Part shown: positions 1-6,831 of the stretch, piece after piece
How the letters are laid out: every line of letters starts with the position of its first letter
How positions within the stretch are numbered: position 1 is the first letter of the stretch
Origin: Clostridiales bacterium
GTDB lineage: Bacteria > Bacillota > Clostridia > Christensenellales > Aristaeellaceae
Direction of reading: 5' to 3'
NCBI GenBank assembly: GCA_012512355.1
Contig: JAAZEI010000016.1
Span: 1 to 7,724, forward strand
DNA length: 7,724 nucleotides
Notes under the pieces: model-generated
Told to the model about the DNA's origin: nothing
Database searches by the model: none
The model's input: the letters and a program-made list of their open reading frames with translations, nothing else
Program-made: the position numbers and the translations under genes

Positions 1-937
1 GCCAGGCCGTAGCACCTGGCTTCCATCACCAGCTGGTCACTGCCAAAGTGGGCATTGCTTGAAAGCTCGCTGCCCTGCCCCGTTTCAAAATACATCACAT
101 TGGGGCCATGGGCAGTCCCCTGCGTCATGACCAATTCCTTGGCTTCCTGGAGCATGGCCGCGCTGATTCCAAAGGCGCTGTTGCCTTTTTGCGAGCCGGC
201 GATGCTCTGGAATATCAAATCACAGGGCGCGCCTTTTCTGATGGCCTCCATTTGGGTCGTCACATGGGCCAGCACACAATTTTGGGTAGGGATGGCATAC
301 TTTTGCTTAATCTCCTCAAAACGCGAAAGGATGCTGTGCGCGCTCGCCGTGCTGGCATCCACAGGGTTGAGGCCAATCACCGCGTCCCCAATGCCGTAGC
401 TCAAGCCCTCCAAAACAGAGGCACAATGCCTTCCACCTGATCGGTCGGGTGGTTTGGCTGCAGCCTGGCGCTTAAGGTTCCGGGAAGGCCAATGGTGGTG
501 ACACAGGACGCCGTCACCCTCATTTTTGCCGCTGAGTAAATCAAATCAAGGTTGCCCATGAGCTTTGTAACAGCGGCGATGACTTCGCTGGAAAGCCCTC
601 TGCCTATCCTTGCAAGCGCATCACCGTCTGAAGCGAGTATGGTTTCACGCAGTTCGCCGATGGTCTGGTTTTTCAGTCCCTGATAAATGGAGAGGTTCAC
701 ATCATCCAGGATGATGCGCGTCACTTCGTCCTCTTCATAGGGCACAGCAGGATGCTCAAACACATCGCTGACGGTGAGTTCAGACAGCACCACCCGCGCC
801 GCCACCCGCTCCTGAGGCGTGGCCGCGCCAAGGCCGGCCAATCTGTCCCCGGCCTTTGGCGCGTTGGCTTTGCCCATCACTTCCTGTACGGAAGAAAATG
901 TGTAGTTTTTTCCAAACAATGTTGTAGAAAGCCGCAA
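1..937 (-). pseudogene. eutB: Ethanolamine ammonia-lyase large subunit EutB, frameshifted and cut by the window edge
   Basis: EutB is the catalytic large subunit of adenosylcobalamin-dependent ethanolamine ammonia-lyase (ethanolamine to acetaldehyde and ammonia); with EutC it usually works inside a microcompartment. The N-terminal part (937 down to about 422, 172 residues) reads TTLFG, QERVAA, DDVN and LPGTLSARLQPN, matching E. coli EutB as I recall it. It then leaves frame and stops at 401 after a nonsense tail. Shifting frame at 419 restores the family sequence to the window edge: EGLSYGIGDAVIGLNP, LAHVTTQMEAIRKGAP, FQSIAGSQKG, YFETGQGS. One base is missing near 420-422; GTG-GCC-TCT would be the expected reading. 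Active-site equivalents of E. coli Arg160, Gln162, Asn193 and Glu287 are all present with a constant offset of two. About 312 of some 453 residues are visible. The start is TTG at 937, supported by family N-terminus length and a strong ribosome-binding site. A sequencing error cannot be excluded; if real, this copy is inactive. Confidence 0.93.
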
Positions 938-944
938 GGATATT

Positions 945-951
945 CCTCCTC
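945..951 (-). promoter_or_regulatory. eutB ribosome-binding site deciding a TTG start
   Basis: On the minus strand GAGGAGG lies seven bases before the TTG at 937 and overlaps the eutA stop codon (TGAGGAGG). This supports the TTG as the true eutB start, since no ATG is suitably placed, and suggests eutB translation is coupled to eutA. Confidence 0.8.
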
Positions 952-2326
952 AGTTTCCAAATGCCAGCGTTTTAACAACCACCGGCAGTACTCTCCCCTG
1001 CGCCAAGGGTGCCCCCAAGTCGACCGTGTCACCAAAGGTCAGGGATATCCCATCCAGACAGATCATGGACGTCTCCTGTCCCCAGCGCCGTATCAGCGCC
1101 TGCCCCAAAGCCTTGGCCATATCATGGCGCATGATGAGGATGCGCGGAGCATGACCCCCAACCCCCAACGCAATCTGATCTGCCATCTGTTCTATCTGCA
1201 CATAGGTCGGATTTTGAAATCCATCAAATCCAATGGCAAAAGGCGAATCGAACAGGTCAAACTGACGCGCGATTTGCCCGGACAGCCCGCTGATATCATC
1301 GGCTGTGTTCAAAAGCACCTTGGCCACCTGCAGCCCTTTCATGGGAAAGCTGACATTTTCAAGGGCAATGGTGCTCCCTGAGATGGCCAGGCTGTATGCT
1401 CCGGCGCCGATCACGGTCGCGTTTTGTGTTTCCAGCGGTCTCAACACCCTTTTTTGGCTGAAAAATAAAGAGGATGCCATGCTTTTCCCCAACACTTCCC
1501 CCATATCCAGAAAGGGCAGTTGGCTTTGAGCAGTCCCATAGATGCAGTCAGCCACGCCGCCTGAGAAGGTAAACAAATCCGCCCGCATCTCTTTGCTAAA
1601 CCCCTGCGCAAGAACCAGGTCATCGTAAAGGGCTGTTCTGGGCCTTAGGTTGACGGCCTCTTCCAGTACCCGGGTCATCCGCTCAGCCAAGCGGAGCACC
1701 TCCTCGGGCAGCAGCCCTGCTCCGACCTCTAAACGGAGGCCTGCTTCCCGGGCTATCAGCGCCATTTTCGGTGAAAATGAATGTATGGTGCCGTCGGGGT
1801 GAAATCGAAGGAGCCTTCCCCCGATATCCACACAGCCGGTCTCAACCGGCTCTCCCCTGGAGAATAAGCACATGTTGCTAGTGCCGCCGCCAATATCCAA
1901 ATTGAGGACAGGCTTTCCCAGCTGAGACGACAAGGCCGCGGCGCCGGCGCCTTTACCCGCCAAAATGCTCTCAAGTTCAGGGCCGGCGGTGGCAACCACA
2001 AATTCACCTGCCAGGCCTGCCAGGGCCTGCACCACTTCCTTGGCATTGCGTTTTCTGGCTGTTTCTCCTGTGATAATCACCGCGCCGCACTGTATCTGCC
2101 CGGGGCTAATGCCAGCGCTTTGATAATCTTCCCGGACAAATTTGGCAATCAGGTCGCCGTCAATGGCATCGATTGTTTTAAAAGGCGTCAGCCGCACGGG
2201 AGCACGGTACAGCACTTGCTTATCTTCGAGCACCATTCTGGGTACCGCAAAAGCCGATGAGAGGTTTTTAATGACCATGCTGCTGAACACACACTGAAAT
2301 GTGGATGTGCCGATATCAATCCCCAC
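950..2326 (-). CDS. eutA: Ethanolamine ammonia-lyase reactivating factor EutA
   Basis: EutA is an ASKHA-fold (actin/Hsp70-like) ATPase that frees damaged cobalamin from ethanolamine ammonia-lyase so that fresh adenosylcobalamin can bind; it acts in the cytoplasm or microcompartment. Visible landmarks, numbered from the GTG: phosphate-1 loop GIDIGTST (2-9), ITGETA (85-90), VVATAGPELES (110-120), phosphate-2 loop LDIGGGTSN (143-151), FSGGVAD (254-260), ATVIGAGAYSL (303-313) and a C-terminal PVVVKTLAF like that of E. coli EutA. It is 458 residues against about 467 in E. coli, so essentially complete. It is the first gene of the minus-strand operon and ends 12 bases before eutB. The start is uncertain: GTG at 2326 is the only common start codon in frame, after a TGA at 2357-2359, but family-like residues (IIS before VGIDIG) lie upstream of it and AGGAG is 12 bases away. 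Confidence 0.95.
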   Translation of the reverse strand: MGIDIGTSTFQCVFSSMVIKNLSSAFAVPRMVLEDKQVLYRAPVRLTPFKTIDAIDGDLIAKFVREDYQSAGISPGQIQCGAVIITGETARKRNAKEVVQALAGLAGEFVVATAGPELESILAGKGAGAAALSSQLGKPVLNLDIGGGTSNMCLFSRGEPVETGCVDIGGRLLRFHPDGTIHSFSPKMALIAREAGLRLEVGAGLLPEEVLRLAERMTRVLEEAVNLRPRTALYDDLVLAQGFSKEMRADLFTFSGGVADCIYGTAQSQLPFLDMGEVLGKSMASSLFFSQKRVLRPLETQNATVIGAGAYSLAISGSTIALENVSFPMKGLQVAKVLLNTADDISGLSGQIARQFDLFDSPFAIGFDGFQNPTYVQIEQMADQIALGVGGHAPRILIMRHDMAKALGQALIRRWGQETSMICLDGISLTFGDTVDLGAPLAQGRVLPVVVKTLAFGN

Positions 2327-2622
2327 ACTGATAATCTTCTCCTGGTGAATCGGCCTTCACCGCCTTTGCGTTTATTCATGACAGATTCTTCAGCTTATTC
2401 ACCCTAGACAAGGATGGCTTCGGGTATCTTCCCGGTTTCCTCTTAAAAAAAGCACACCGGAGCACAGGTTGATTCGTCAGTCCATTCTGATCCATACACG
2501 TGACATAAAAATATAAAAGCGCCTGAGGGCTGGGTGTTTGCTAGCTAACCAATGAGGTTTTAATGGCTGTTTATGATGATCCTGATGTCCTGCCGGGCAG
2601 ACTCACAGAGTCTTACGTTCTT
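2327..2622 (-). other. Untranslated leader of the eut operon with several hairpins
   Basis: About 295 bases separate the predicted eut transcription start (near 2622) from eutA. Read on the minus strand the leader holds AGACTC-TGT-GAGTCT (2599-2613, six-pair stem) close to the 5' end, CGGG-AAGATA-CCCG (2421-2434, four pairs with a six-base loop) and CATCCT-TGTCT-AGGGTG (2400-2416, six pairs with one G-U). A run of seven T (2445-2451) follows a weak, bulged five-pair stem. Firmicute eut leaders are often controlled by EutV, an ANTAR antiterminator that binds paired hairpins with six-base loops having A at position 1 and G at 4. The AAGATA loop does not fit that rule, so I only call a structured leader. 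No cobalamin riboswitch core was recognised. Confidence 0.4.
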
Positions 2623-2628
2623 TTTGTC

Positions 2629-2656
2629 ATTATACTGGGTTTTATATCATTGTCAA
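2629..2656 (-). promoter_or_regulatory. Promoter facing eutA, perfect -35 and -10 boxes
   Basis: On the minus strand TTGACA (2656-2651) and TATAAT (2634-2629) both match the sigma-A consensus exactly, with a 16-bp spacer, one base short of ideal. The predicted start is near 2622. It is the only strong candidate for the eut operon in view. Such a strong core promoter suggests that control lies elsewhere, by a repressor or by the long leader. Confidence 0.75.
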
Positions 2657-2670
2657 TCACCGGAAGGAAA

Positions 2671-2688
2671 ACCTGGCTGTTTGCAGGT
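2671..2688. repeat. Inverted repeat, candidate operator copy 1
   Basis: ACCTG-GCTGTTTG-CAGGT, five-base arms around an eight-base centre. It matches copy 2 at 2857-2872 in 15 of 16 core bases (CCTGGCTKTTTGCAGG). It lies 15 bp upstream of the eut -35 box, centred near -57 of that promoter, so it would not be in the eut transcript; this favours a DNA-binding site over an RNA structure. The regulator is unknown. Confidence 0.6.
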
Positions 2689-2804
2689 CATCGCCTTTGG
2701 CAGATGAGCTGCAGCACGCGGTTTCTGATATTTAAAGAGCACCTCCCCTTTTGGCCTGCGTACTCATTATTTATCTGATGCTCTGCTTGACACGGATTTA
2801 TTTC

Positions 2805-2833
2805 TTGACTTTATTTCGACCATACGATACAGT
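2805..2833 (+). promoter_or_regulatory. Promoter of the transporter operon
   Basis: TTGACT (2805-2810), a 17-bp spacer, then TACAGT (2828-2833), giving a start near 2840 and a 5' leader of about 60 bases. A perfect TTGACA sits 18 bp upstream (2787-2792), with TTTATT 17 bp after it as a poor -10; it may be a second promoter. The two elements share TTGAC followed by TTTATTTC. ATAC and GTAT half-sites (2822-2835) surround the -10 box. Confidence 0.65.
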
Positions 2834-2848
2834 ATAAAAAATGATAAA

Positions 2849-2879
2849 GTTAATATCCTGGCTTTTTGCAGGATTTAAC
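2849..2879. repeat. Inverted repeat, candidate operator copy 2 and leader hairpin
   Basis: The core CCTGGCTTTTTGCAGG (2857-2872) is the second copy of the repeat at 2671-2688. Here the arms are longer: GTTAATATCCTG (2849-2860) pairs with CAGGATTTAAC (2869-2879), 11 pairs with one bulged T, loop GCTTTTTG. It begins about nine bases after the predicted transcription start and ends ten bases before the AGGGAG site of the binding-protein gene. This position suits repression or roadblock by a bound protein; in RNA it could also act as a stabilising 5' hairpin. Confidence 0.6.
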
Positions 2880-2902
2880 AATAATAAAAGGGAGAAACAA
2901 TC

Positions 2903-3970
2903 ATGAGGAAAATCTTGTCACTGCTGATGGGAATCACCCTGCTGCTGAGCGCTGTGGGCGCCATGTCTGAAGCCGTCGACCTCAACAGCTACACCCTGGA
3001 CGAAATCATTGCCAAGGCCATGGAAGAGGGCCATGTAGAATCTGTTGGCATGCCTGATAGCTGGGCCAATTGGGGCGACTCCTGGAAAGGCCTGACCGAA
3101 ACCTACGGCATCACCCATACGGACGATGACATGAGCAGCGCCGAAGAACTGAGCATGTTCCAAAATGCCTACACCCGCGATATCGGTGACATTGGTCTGG
3201 GCTTCATCACACAGGCCCTTGAGAACGATCTGGTGCAGGGCTATAAAACCAGCTATTGGGACACTGTTCCCCAGTGGGCCAAAGGTGAAGACGGCAAGTG
3301 GATGATCGCCTACAACGGCGCCACCAGCTTCATCTACAACAACGATCTGACAAGCGATCCTATGCCCCTGAGCTGGGCAGACGTCCGCGAAGGCAGCTAC
3401 AAGCTGACCATCGGAGATGTCGTCGGCGGCGCGACCGGACAGGGCGTCGTGGTTGCCACAGCTTATGCCTTTGGCGGCGACCTGGACAATCTGGAGCCCG
3501 CGTATGAGTTCTGGACCGAGATGGCCAAAGCCGGCCGTATCGACAGCGGCGCCATCCTGCTGGCCCGCATCCAGGCTGGTGAAGTAGAGTGCGGCGTGTC
3601 CTGGAGCTACAACGTATTGACATACCGTGACAACACCCCCAACTATAACCTGACCGTTGGCATTCCCAATGACGGCGCCATTTTGGTTGGCTATGCCAGC
3701 GTCATCAGCAAGAATTCCGACACCCCCTTTGCAGCGGCACTGGCCCGTGAATTCATCTTCTCTGACGAAGGTCAAATCAACCTGGCCAAGTCCGGCGCTG
3801 TCCCCACCCGCACGGATGTGACCATTCCCCAGGAAGTAATCGATGCAACATTTGATCCCAGCACCTATGCCAATGCGGTGGGTATTTCCGATGCCGCGCA
3901 TTACGGCGAAGCCTGCGAAGAGATCTCCGACTGGTGGGCAGAGAACATCATTCCGCTGCTGGGCGGCTGA
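2903..3970 (+). CDS. ABC transporter extracellular solute-binding protein
   Basis: This is the ligand-binding subunit of the importer encoded downstream, acting outside the cytoplasmic membrane. It has 355 residues. A signal peptide is clear: MRK, a hydrophobic stretch (4-19), then VGAMSEA, with cleavage likely around 20-24. There is no lipobox cysteine, which is unusual if the host has a single membrane. The mature part resembles family-1 solute-binding proteins of the spermidine/iron/2-aminoethylphosphonate type: SSAEEL (78-83), IAYNGATSFIYNN (135-147), PLSWADV (155-161), then a C-terminal lobe with IFSDEGQINLAKSGAVPTR (285-303). Tryptophans are frequent in the N-terminal lobe (54, 57, 61, 119, 125, 133, 158) and could form an aromatic pocket for an amine; that is speculation. 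ATG at 2903 has AGGGAG eight bases upstream. Codon choice is markedly C-ending, suggesting high expression. The substrate cannot be read from sequence; context suggests a glycerophosphodiester. Confidence 0.88.
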   Translation: MRKILSLLMGITLLLSAVGAMSEAVDLNSYTLDEIIAKAMEEGHVESVGMPDSWANWGDSWKGLTETYGITHTDDDMSSAEELSMFQNAYTRDIGDIGLGFITQALENDLVQGYKTSYWDTVPQWAKGEDGKWMIAYNGATSFIYNNDLTSDPMPLSWADVREGSYKLTIGDVVGGATGQGVVVATAYAFGGDLDNLEPAYEFWTEMAKAGRIDSGAILLARIQAGEVECGVSWSYNVLTYRDNTPNYNLTVGIPNDGAILVGYASVISKNSDTPFAAALAREFIFSDEGQINLAKSGAVPTRTDVTIPQEVIDATFDPSTYANAVGISDAAHYGEACEEISDWWAENIIPLLGG

Positions 3971-4054
3971 TCCCGTTTGATGAAGTACTATTCGTCAGAG
4001 TGAATGCAGCGATGTATCAAAGCATAAATGATGGAGGGTAGTATCAATACCTGT

Positions 4055-4086
4055 GGGGCGTGCTCCAAGAGTACGCCCCCTTTTTT
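4055..4086 (+). terminator. Intrinsic terminator between binding-protein and permease genes
   Basis: GGGGCGTGCTC (4055-4065), loop CAA, GAGTACGCCCC (4069-4079): an 11-pair stem with one G-U, followed by C and six T (4081-4086). It lies 84 bases after the binding-protein stop and 17 before the permease ATG. No clear promoter follows, so it probably lets only part of transcription through, giving more binding protein than membrane parts. Confidence 0.88.
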
Positions 4087-4103
4087 AGGATGGAGATAGG
4101 CCT

Positions 4104-4991
4104 ATGAAAGACAAACGCAGACCCAAAGCACTTTCCGGCAAGAATGTTCGCTATTACTACCTGCTGGCTCTGACCCCATTTCTGTTCCTGGTGATCATGT
4201 ATGAACTGATGCCCTTGATCATGCTGGTTGTGGACAGCTTTAAGTCGGAAAAAGCCAAAGATGTCCTCTTTACTTTTGAAAATTATCGAAAAATATTCAC
4301 CACCCTCAGCTATAAAAAAGCCATTCTCAACAGCTTAAAAATTACGACGATATCAACAGCCTTTGGCATTGTGATTGCGTTTCTCGGCGCCCGGGCTGCT
4401 TATAATTCACGAGGCAAATTCAGAAATGCTTACCTGACAGTCCTCAACATGACATCTAACTTTGCCGGTGTCCCCCTTGCGTTTGCCTACATGATCATTT
4501 TGGGGAATGCAGGGGTCGTCAAGCAGATCGCAAACCTGTATGGCATCGATTTTTTGCAGAACTTTGATCTGTATTCTTCCAGCGGGCTGACCATGATTTA
4601 CGTCTATTTCCAGATCCCCCTGTCTACGCTGCTGCTTATTCCGGCATTCAACGGCATCCGCAAAGAGTGGGGGGAAGCCAATATGCTCCTTGGAGGAACC
4701 AACACACACTTCTGGCACAAGGTGGGCATCCCGGTACTGCTTCCCAGCCTTTTTTCCACACTGAGCGTATTGTTTGCCAATGCTCTGAGCGCTTATGCAA
4801 CCGCCTATGCGCTGCTGATGAACAACTTCTCACTGCTGCCGGTCAACATTTCCGCTTCATTTGTGGGGGATATCAAAACGAAGCCTAAACTGGGCGCGGC
4901 GCTTTCAGTGGTGATGATGATCATAATGAGCATTGTGATTCTGGTGAATAATTACATCACCAAGAAGACAACAAAATGGGAAGGGAGTTAG
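4104..4991 (+). CDS. ABC transporter permease, first membrane subunit
   Basis: One of two membrane subunits forming the channel of the importer. It has 295 residues with a basic N-terminus and about six membrane segments (roughly 19-45, 75-97, 108-133, 162-181, 213-240, 264-284). The cytoplasmic EAA loop that contacts the ATPase is visible at about 190-214: GEANMLLGG, then KVGIPVLLP. The size and layout fit the binding-protein-dependent permease family (PotB/AfuB-like branch) rather than a sugar-type UgpA, though I cannot align it here. ATG at 4104 has GGAG eight bases upstream. It lies just after the terminator at 4055-4086, so its expression depends on read-through. The partner permease starts six bases after its TAG stop. 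Confidence 0.9.
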   Translation: MKDKRRPKALSGKNVRYYYLLALTPFLFLVIMYELMPLIMLVVDSFKSEKAKDVLFTFENYRKIFTTLSYKKAILNSLKITTISTAFGIVIAFLGARAAYNSRGKFRNAYLTVLNMTSNFAGVPLAFAYMIILGNAGVVKQIANLYGIDFLQNFDLYSSSGLTMIYVYFQIPLSTLLLIPAFNGIRKEWGEANMLLGGTNTHFWHKVGIPVLLPSLFSTLSVLFANALSAYATAYALLMNNFSLLPVNISASFVGDIKTKPKLGAALSVVMMIIMSIVILVNNYITKKTTKWEGS

Positions 4992-4997
4992 GCGTCG

Positions 4998-5807
4998 ATG
5001 CAAAAGAGAGCTCGAATTAACGCGGCCATCGTCATGTCGATTATTATCCTATGGCTGATGATACCGCTTGGGGCAACTGCGGTTTATTCCCTGTTTGAGG
5101 ATTGGACAGGCATCGTCCCCCGCGGATTCACGCTGGCCAATTACAAGACAATTTTTACAGATACCGCCTTCCTATCCGCCATGTATCAGACTGTGCTGAT
5201 TTGCGTTATTCCCATTCTGATTACCATCGCGGTGATGCTGCTGGCACTTTTTACCGTCACGGTATATTTCCCCAAACTGGAGAAATACATGCAGCTGCTC
5301 TGCATGATTCCCTATACGATTCAAGGGGTTATCCTGTCCGTCTCCATTCTGATCCTGTATGCCCGAAACGATTCTGTGCTAAGCCAGCGCATGGTGATGC
5401 TGATGGGGGCATACTGTATCATCATTTTACCTCACATCTATAACGGCATCCGAAACGGTATGCGTGCCATCAATATGAAAATGCTTCTGGATGCCGCGGA
5501 AATGCTGGGTGAAAGCAAGCTGAAGGCTTTTTTCAAGGTGATTGTGCCAAACATCATGACAGGCATTATCGTGTCCAGCCTGCTGGCGGTGGCGCTGCTG
5601 TTCGGCGATTATGTAATTATCCGCAACCTGTCCAGTGCAAATGTCAACAACATGCAGCAATTTCTCTACCAGGCCATGAAGCGCTCAAGTACGGAGGCTT
5701 CAGCGGTGTCAATGGTCATCATTCTGATCACCTTTGCCATTACCGCTCTTGTTTTGGCTCTGCAGAGCAGAGGAATGCTGGAGAAAATGAGAAACGAGGG
5801 AAAATAA
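4998..5807 (+). CDS. ABC transporter permease, second membrane subunit
   Basis: Second half of the membrane channel. It has 269 residues with membrane segments near 8-31, 64-88, 98-121, 132-149, 184-205 and 235-255. The EAA loop at 165-184 reads DAAEMLGESK and then FFKVIVP, a close match to the family consensus. It resembles PotC/AfuB-type second permeases. ATG at 4998 has AAGGGAG ten bases upstream, inside the end of the previous gene, and its TAA lies three bases before the ATPase start. The tight packing indicates co-translation of the two permeases and the ATPase. Confidence 0.9.
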   Translation: MQKRARINAAIVMSIIILWLMIPLGATAVYSLFEDWTGIVPRGFTLANYKTIFTDTAFLSAMYQTVLICVIPILITIAVMLLALFTVTVYFPKLEKYMQLLCMIPYTIQGVILSVSILILYARNDSVLSQRMVMLMGAYCIIILPHIYNGIRNGMRAINMKMLLDAAEMLGESKLKAFFKVIVPNIMTGIIVSSLLAVALLFGDYVIIRNLSSANVNNMQQFLYQAMKRSSTEASAVSMVIILITFAITALVLALQSRGMLEKMRNEGK

Positions 5808-5810
5808 GGC

Positions 5811-6824
5811 ATGTCTTACATTTGCTTTGAAAAAATCAACAAAAAATTCGGAACCAACCACGTGCTCAAGGATATCGAGCTGGATGTGGAAAAAGGCCAG
5901 TTTGTCACACTGCTGGGCCCCTCAGGGTGCGGCAAATCCACTTTATTGCGCTGCCTCTCGGGGCTGGAGCAGGTAACCAGCGGCCGCATCTATCTGGATG
6001 GCGAGGACATCACGGCTGTCACCCCCCGTCACCGCGGCATTGGCATGGTATTTCAGCAGTATTCGCTGTTTCCAAATTTGAGCGTGCGCCGCAACGTCGC
6101 CTACGGCTTGAAATTAAAGAGGCTGCCCAAGGCGGAAATCGACCAAAAGGTTGAAGAAATGCTGTCTATCGTGGGGCTGAGCGACAAGATCGACCAATAT
6201 CCAGCACAGCTCTCGGGCGGCCAGCAGCAGCGTGTGGCGCTGGCAAGGGCCATGGTCACCGCTCCCAAGGTATTGCTGCTGGACGAGCCGCTCAGCGCCA
6301 TTGACGCTTTGCTGCGCAAAAGCCTGCAGATTGAGATTCGCCGCATTCAGCAGCAGCTGGGCATCACCACAATCTACGTGACGCACGATCAGGATGAAGC
6401 GATGATCATGTCCGATGTAATCAACTTGTTTCACGATGGCAAGATCGAGCAAACCGGAACACCCGAACAAATTTATACCCGCCCCGCAACCAGATTTGCT
6501 GCCACCTTTATCGGCAACTATAATCTGCTGGATGCCAAAGACTTCAATCGGGCCTTTGGTACAGCCATCCCCCAGCCTGAGGTGGCGGTTCGGCCTGAAA
6601 TTATAAACCTCAGCCGGCAGGCCGTCGCCAAAGGGGAAGGGCTTCTGGTCGCAGAAGGCAAGATCGCGAGCTATATTTCTCACGGAAACCTGATTCGCTT
6701 CAGCGTGGACGTGAACGGCCTGCTCATCAACGCGGATGTCCTGTTTGAGGATAAAAGGGAATTCGCGCAAGGCGACCAGGTATTTGTTACCATCAAGGAA
6801 GACCTTGTCATCGGCCTGCAGTGA
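5811..6824 (+). CDS. ABC transporter ATP-binding protein
   Basis: The cytoplasmic ATPase that powers the importer, 337 residues. All nucleotide-binding motifs are intact: Walker A GPSGCGKST (36-44), Q-loop with Gln82-Gln83 (FQQYSLFPN), signature LSGGQQQR (134-141), Walker B VLLLDEP with Glu159 (154-160), D-loop SAID, and switch His192 (THD). After about residue 235 comes a C-terminal regulatory extension of the TOBE/OB type, typical of PotA, FbpC, PhnT and UgpC/MalK-like ATPases. The motifs do not tell the substrate. ATG at 5811 is three bases after the previous stop, with GAGGG ten bases upstream. Gene order (binding protein, permease, permease, ATPase, phosphodiesterase) equals E. coli ugpB-A-E-C-Q. 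Confidence 0.95.
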   Translation: MSYICFEKINKKFGTNHVLKDIELDVEKGQFVTLLGPSGCGKSTLLRCLSGLEQVTSGRIYLDGEDITAVTPRHRGIGMVFQQYSLFPNLSVRRNVAYGLKLKRLPKAEIDQKVEEMLSIVGLSDKIDQYPAQLSGGQQQRVALARAMVTAPKVLLLDEPLSAIDALLRKSLQIEIRRIQQQLGITTIYVTHDQDEAMIMSDVINLFHDGKIEQTGTPEQIYTRPATRFAATFIGNYNLLDAKDFNRAFGTAIPQPEVAVRPEIINLSRQAVAKGEGLLVAEGKIASYISHGNLIRFSVDVNGLLINADVLFEDKREFAQGDQVFVTIKEDLVIGLQ

Positions 6825-6831
6825 GCATCCT

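Noticed and set aside
108..440. Plus-strand frames over the eutB region
   Set aside because: The minus strand there is unmistakably eutB; these are shadows.
2400..2434. EutV (ANTAR) tandem-hairpin antiterminator site
   Set aside because: The six-base loop AAGATA has A at position 4 instead of G, and the neighbouring loop has five bases, so the motif rule is not met.
2563..2778. A 71-residue plus-strand frame with a hydrophobic stretch between the two operons
   Set aside because: It covers the consensus eut promoter and operator copy 1, has only a modest TGAGG site at five bases and no recognisable family. It may be chance, though a small membrane peptide cannot be fully ruled out.
2918..3901. 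A 327-residue open frame on the minus strand
   Set aside because: It lies antisense to the clear binding-protein gene; C-ending codons in that gene leave the opposite strand free of stops.
6736..6831. Longer N-terminus for the phosphodiesterase
   Set aside because: It overlaps the ATPase by 89 bases and adds 32 residues unlike the family; MKRIAHRG at 6832 is the normal start.
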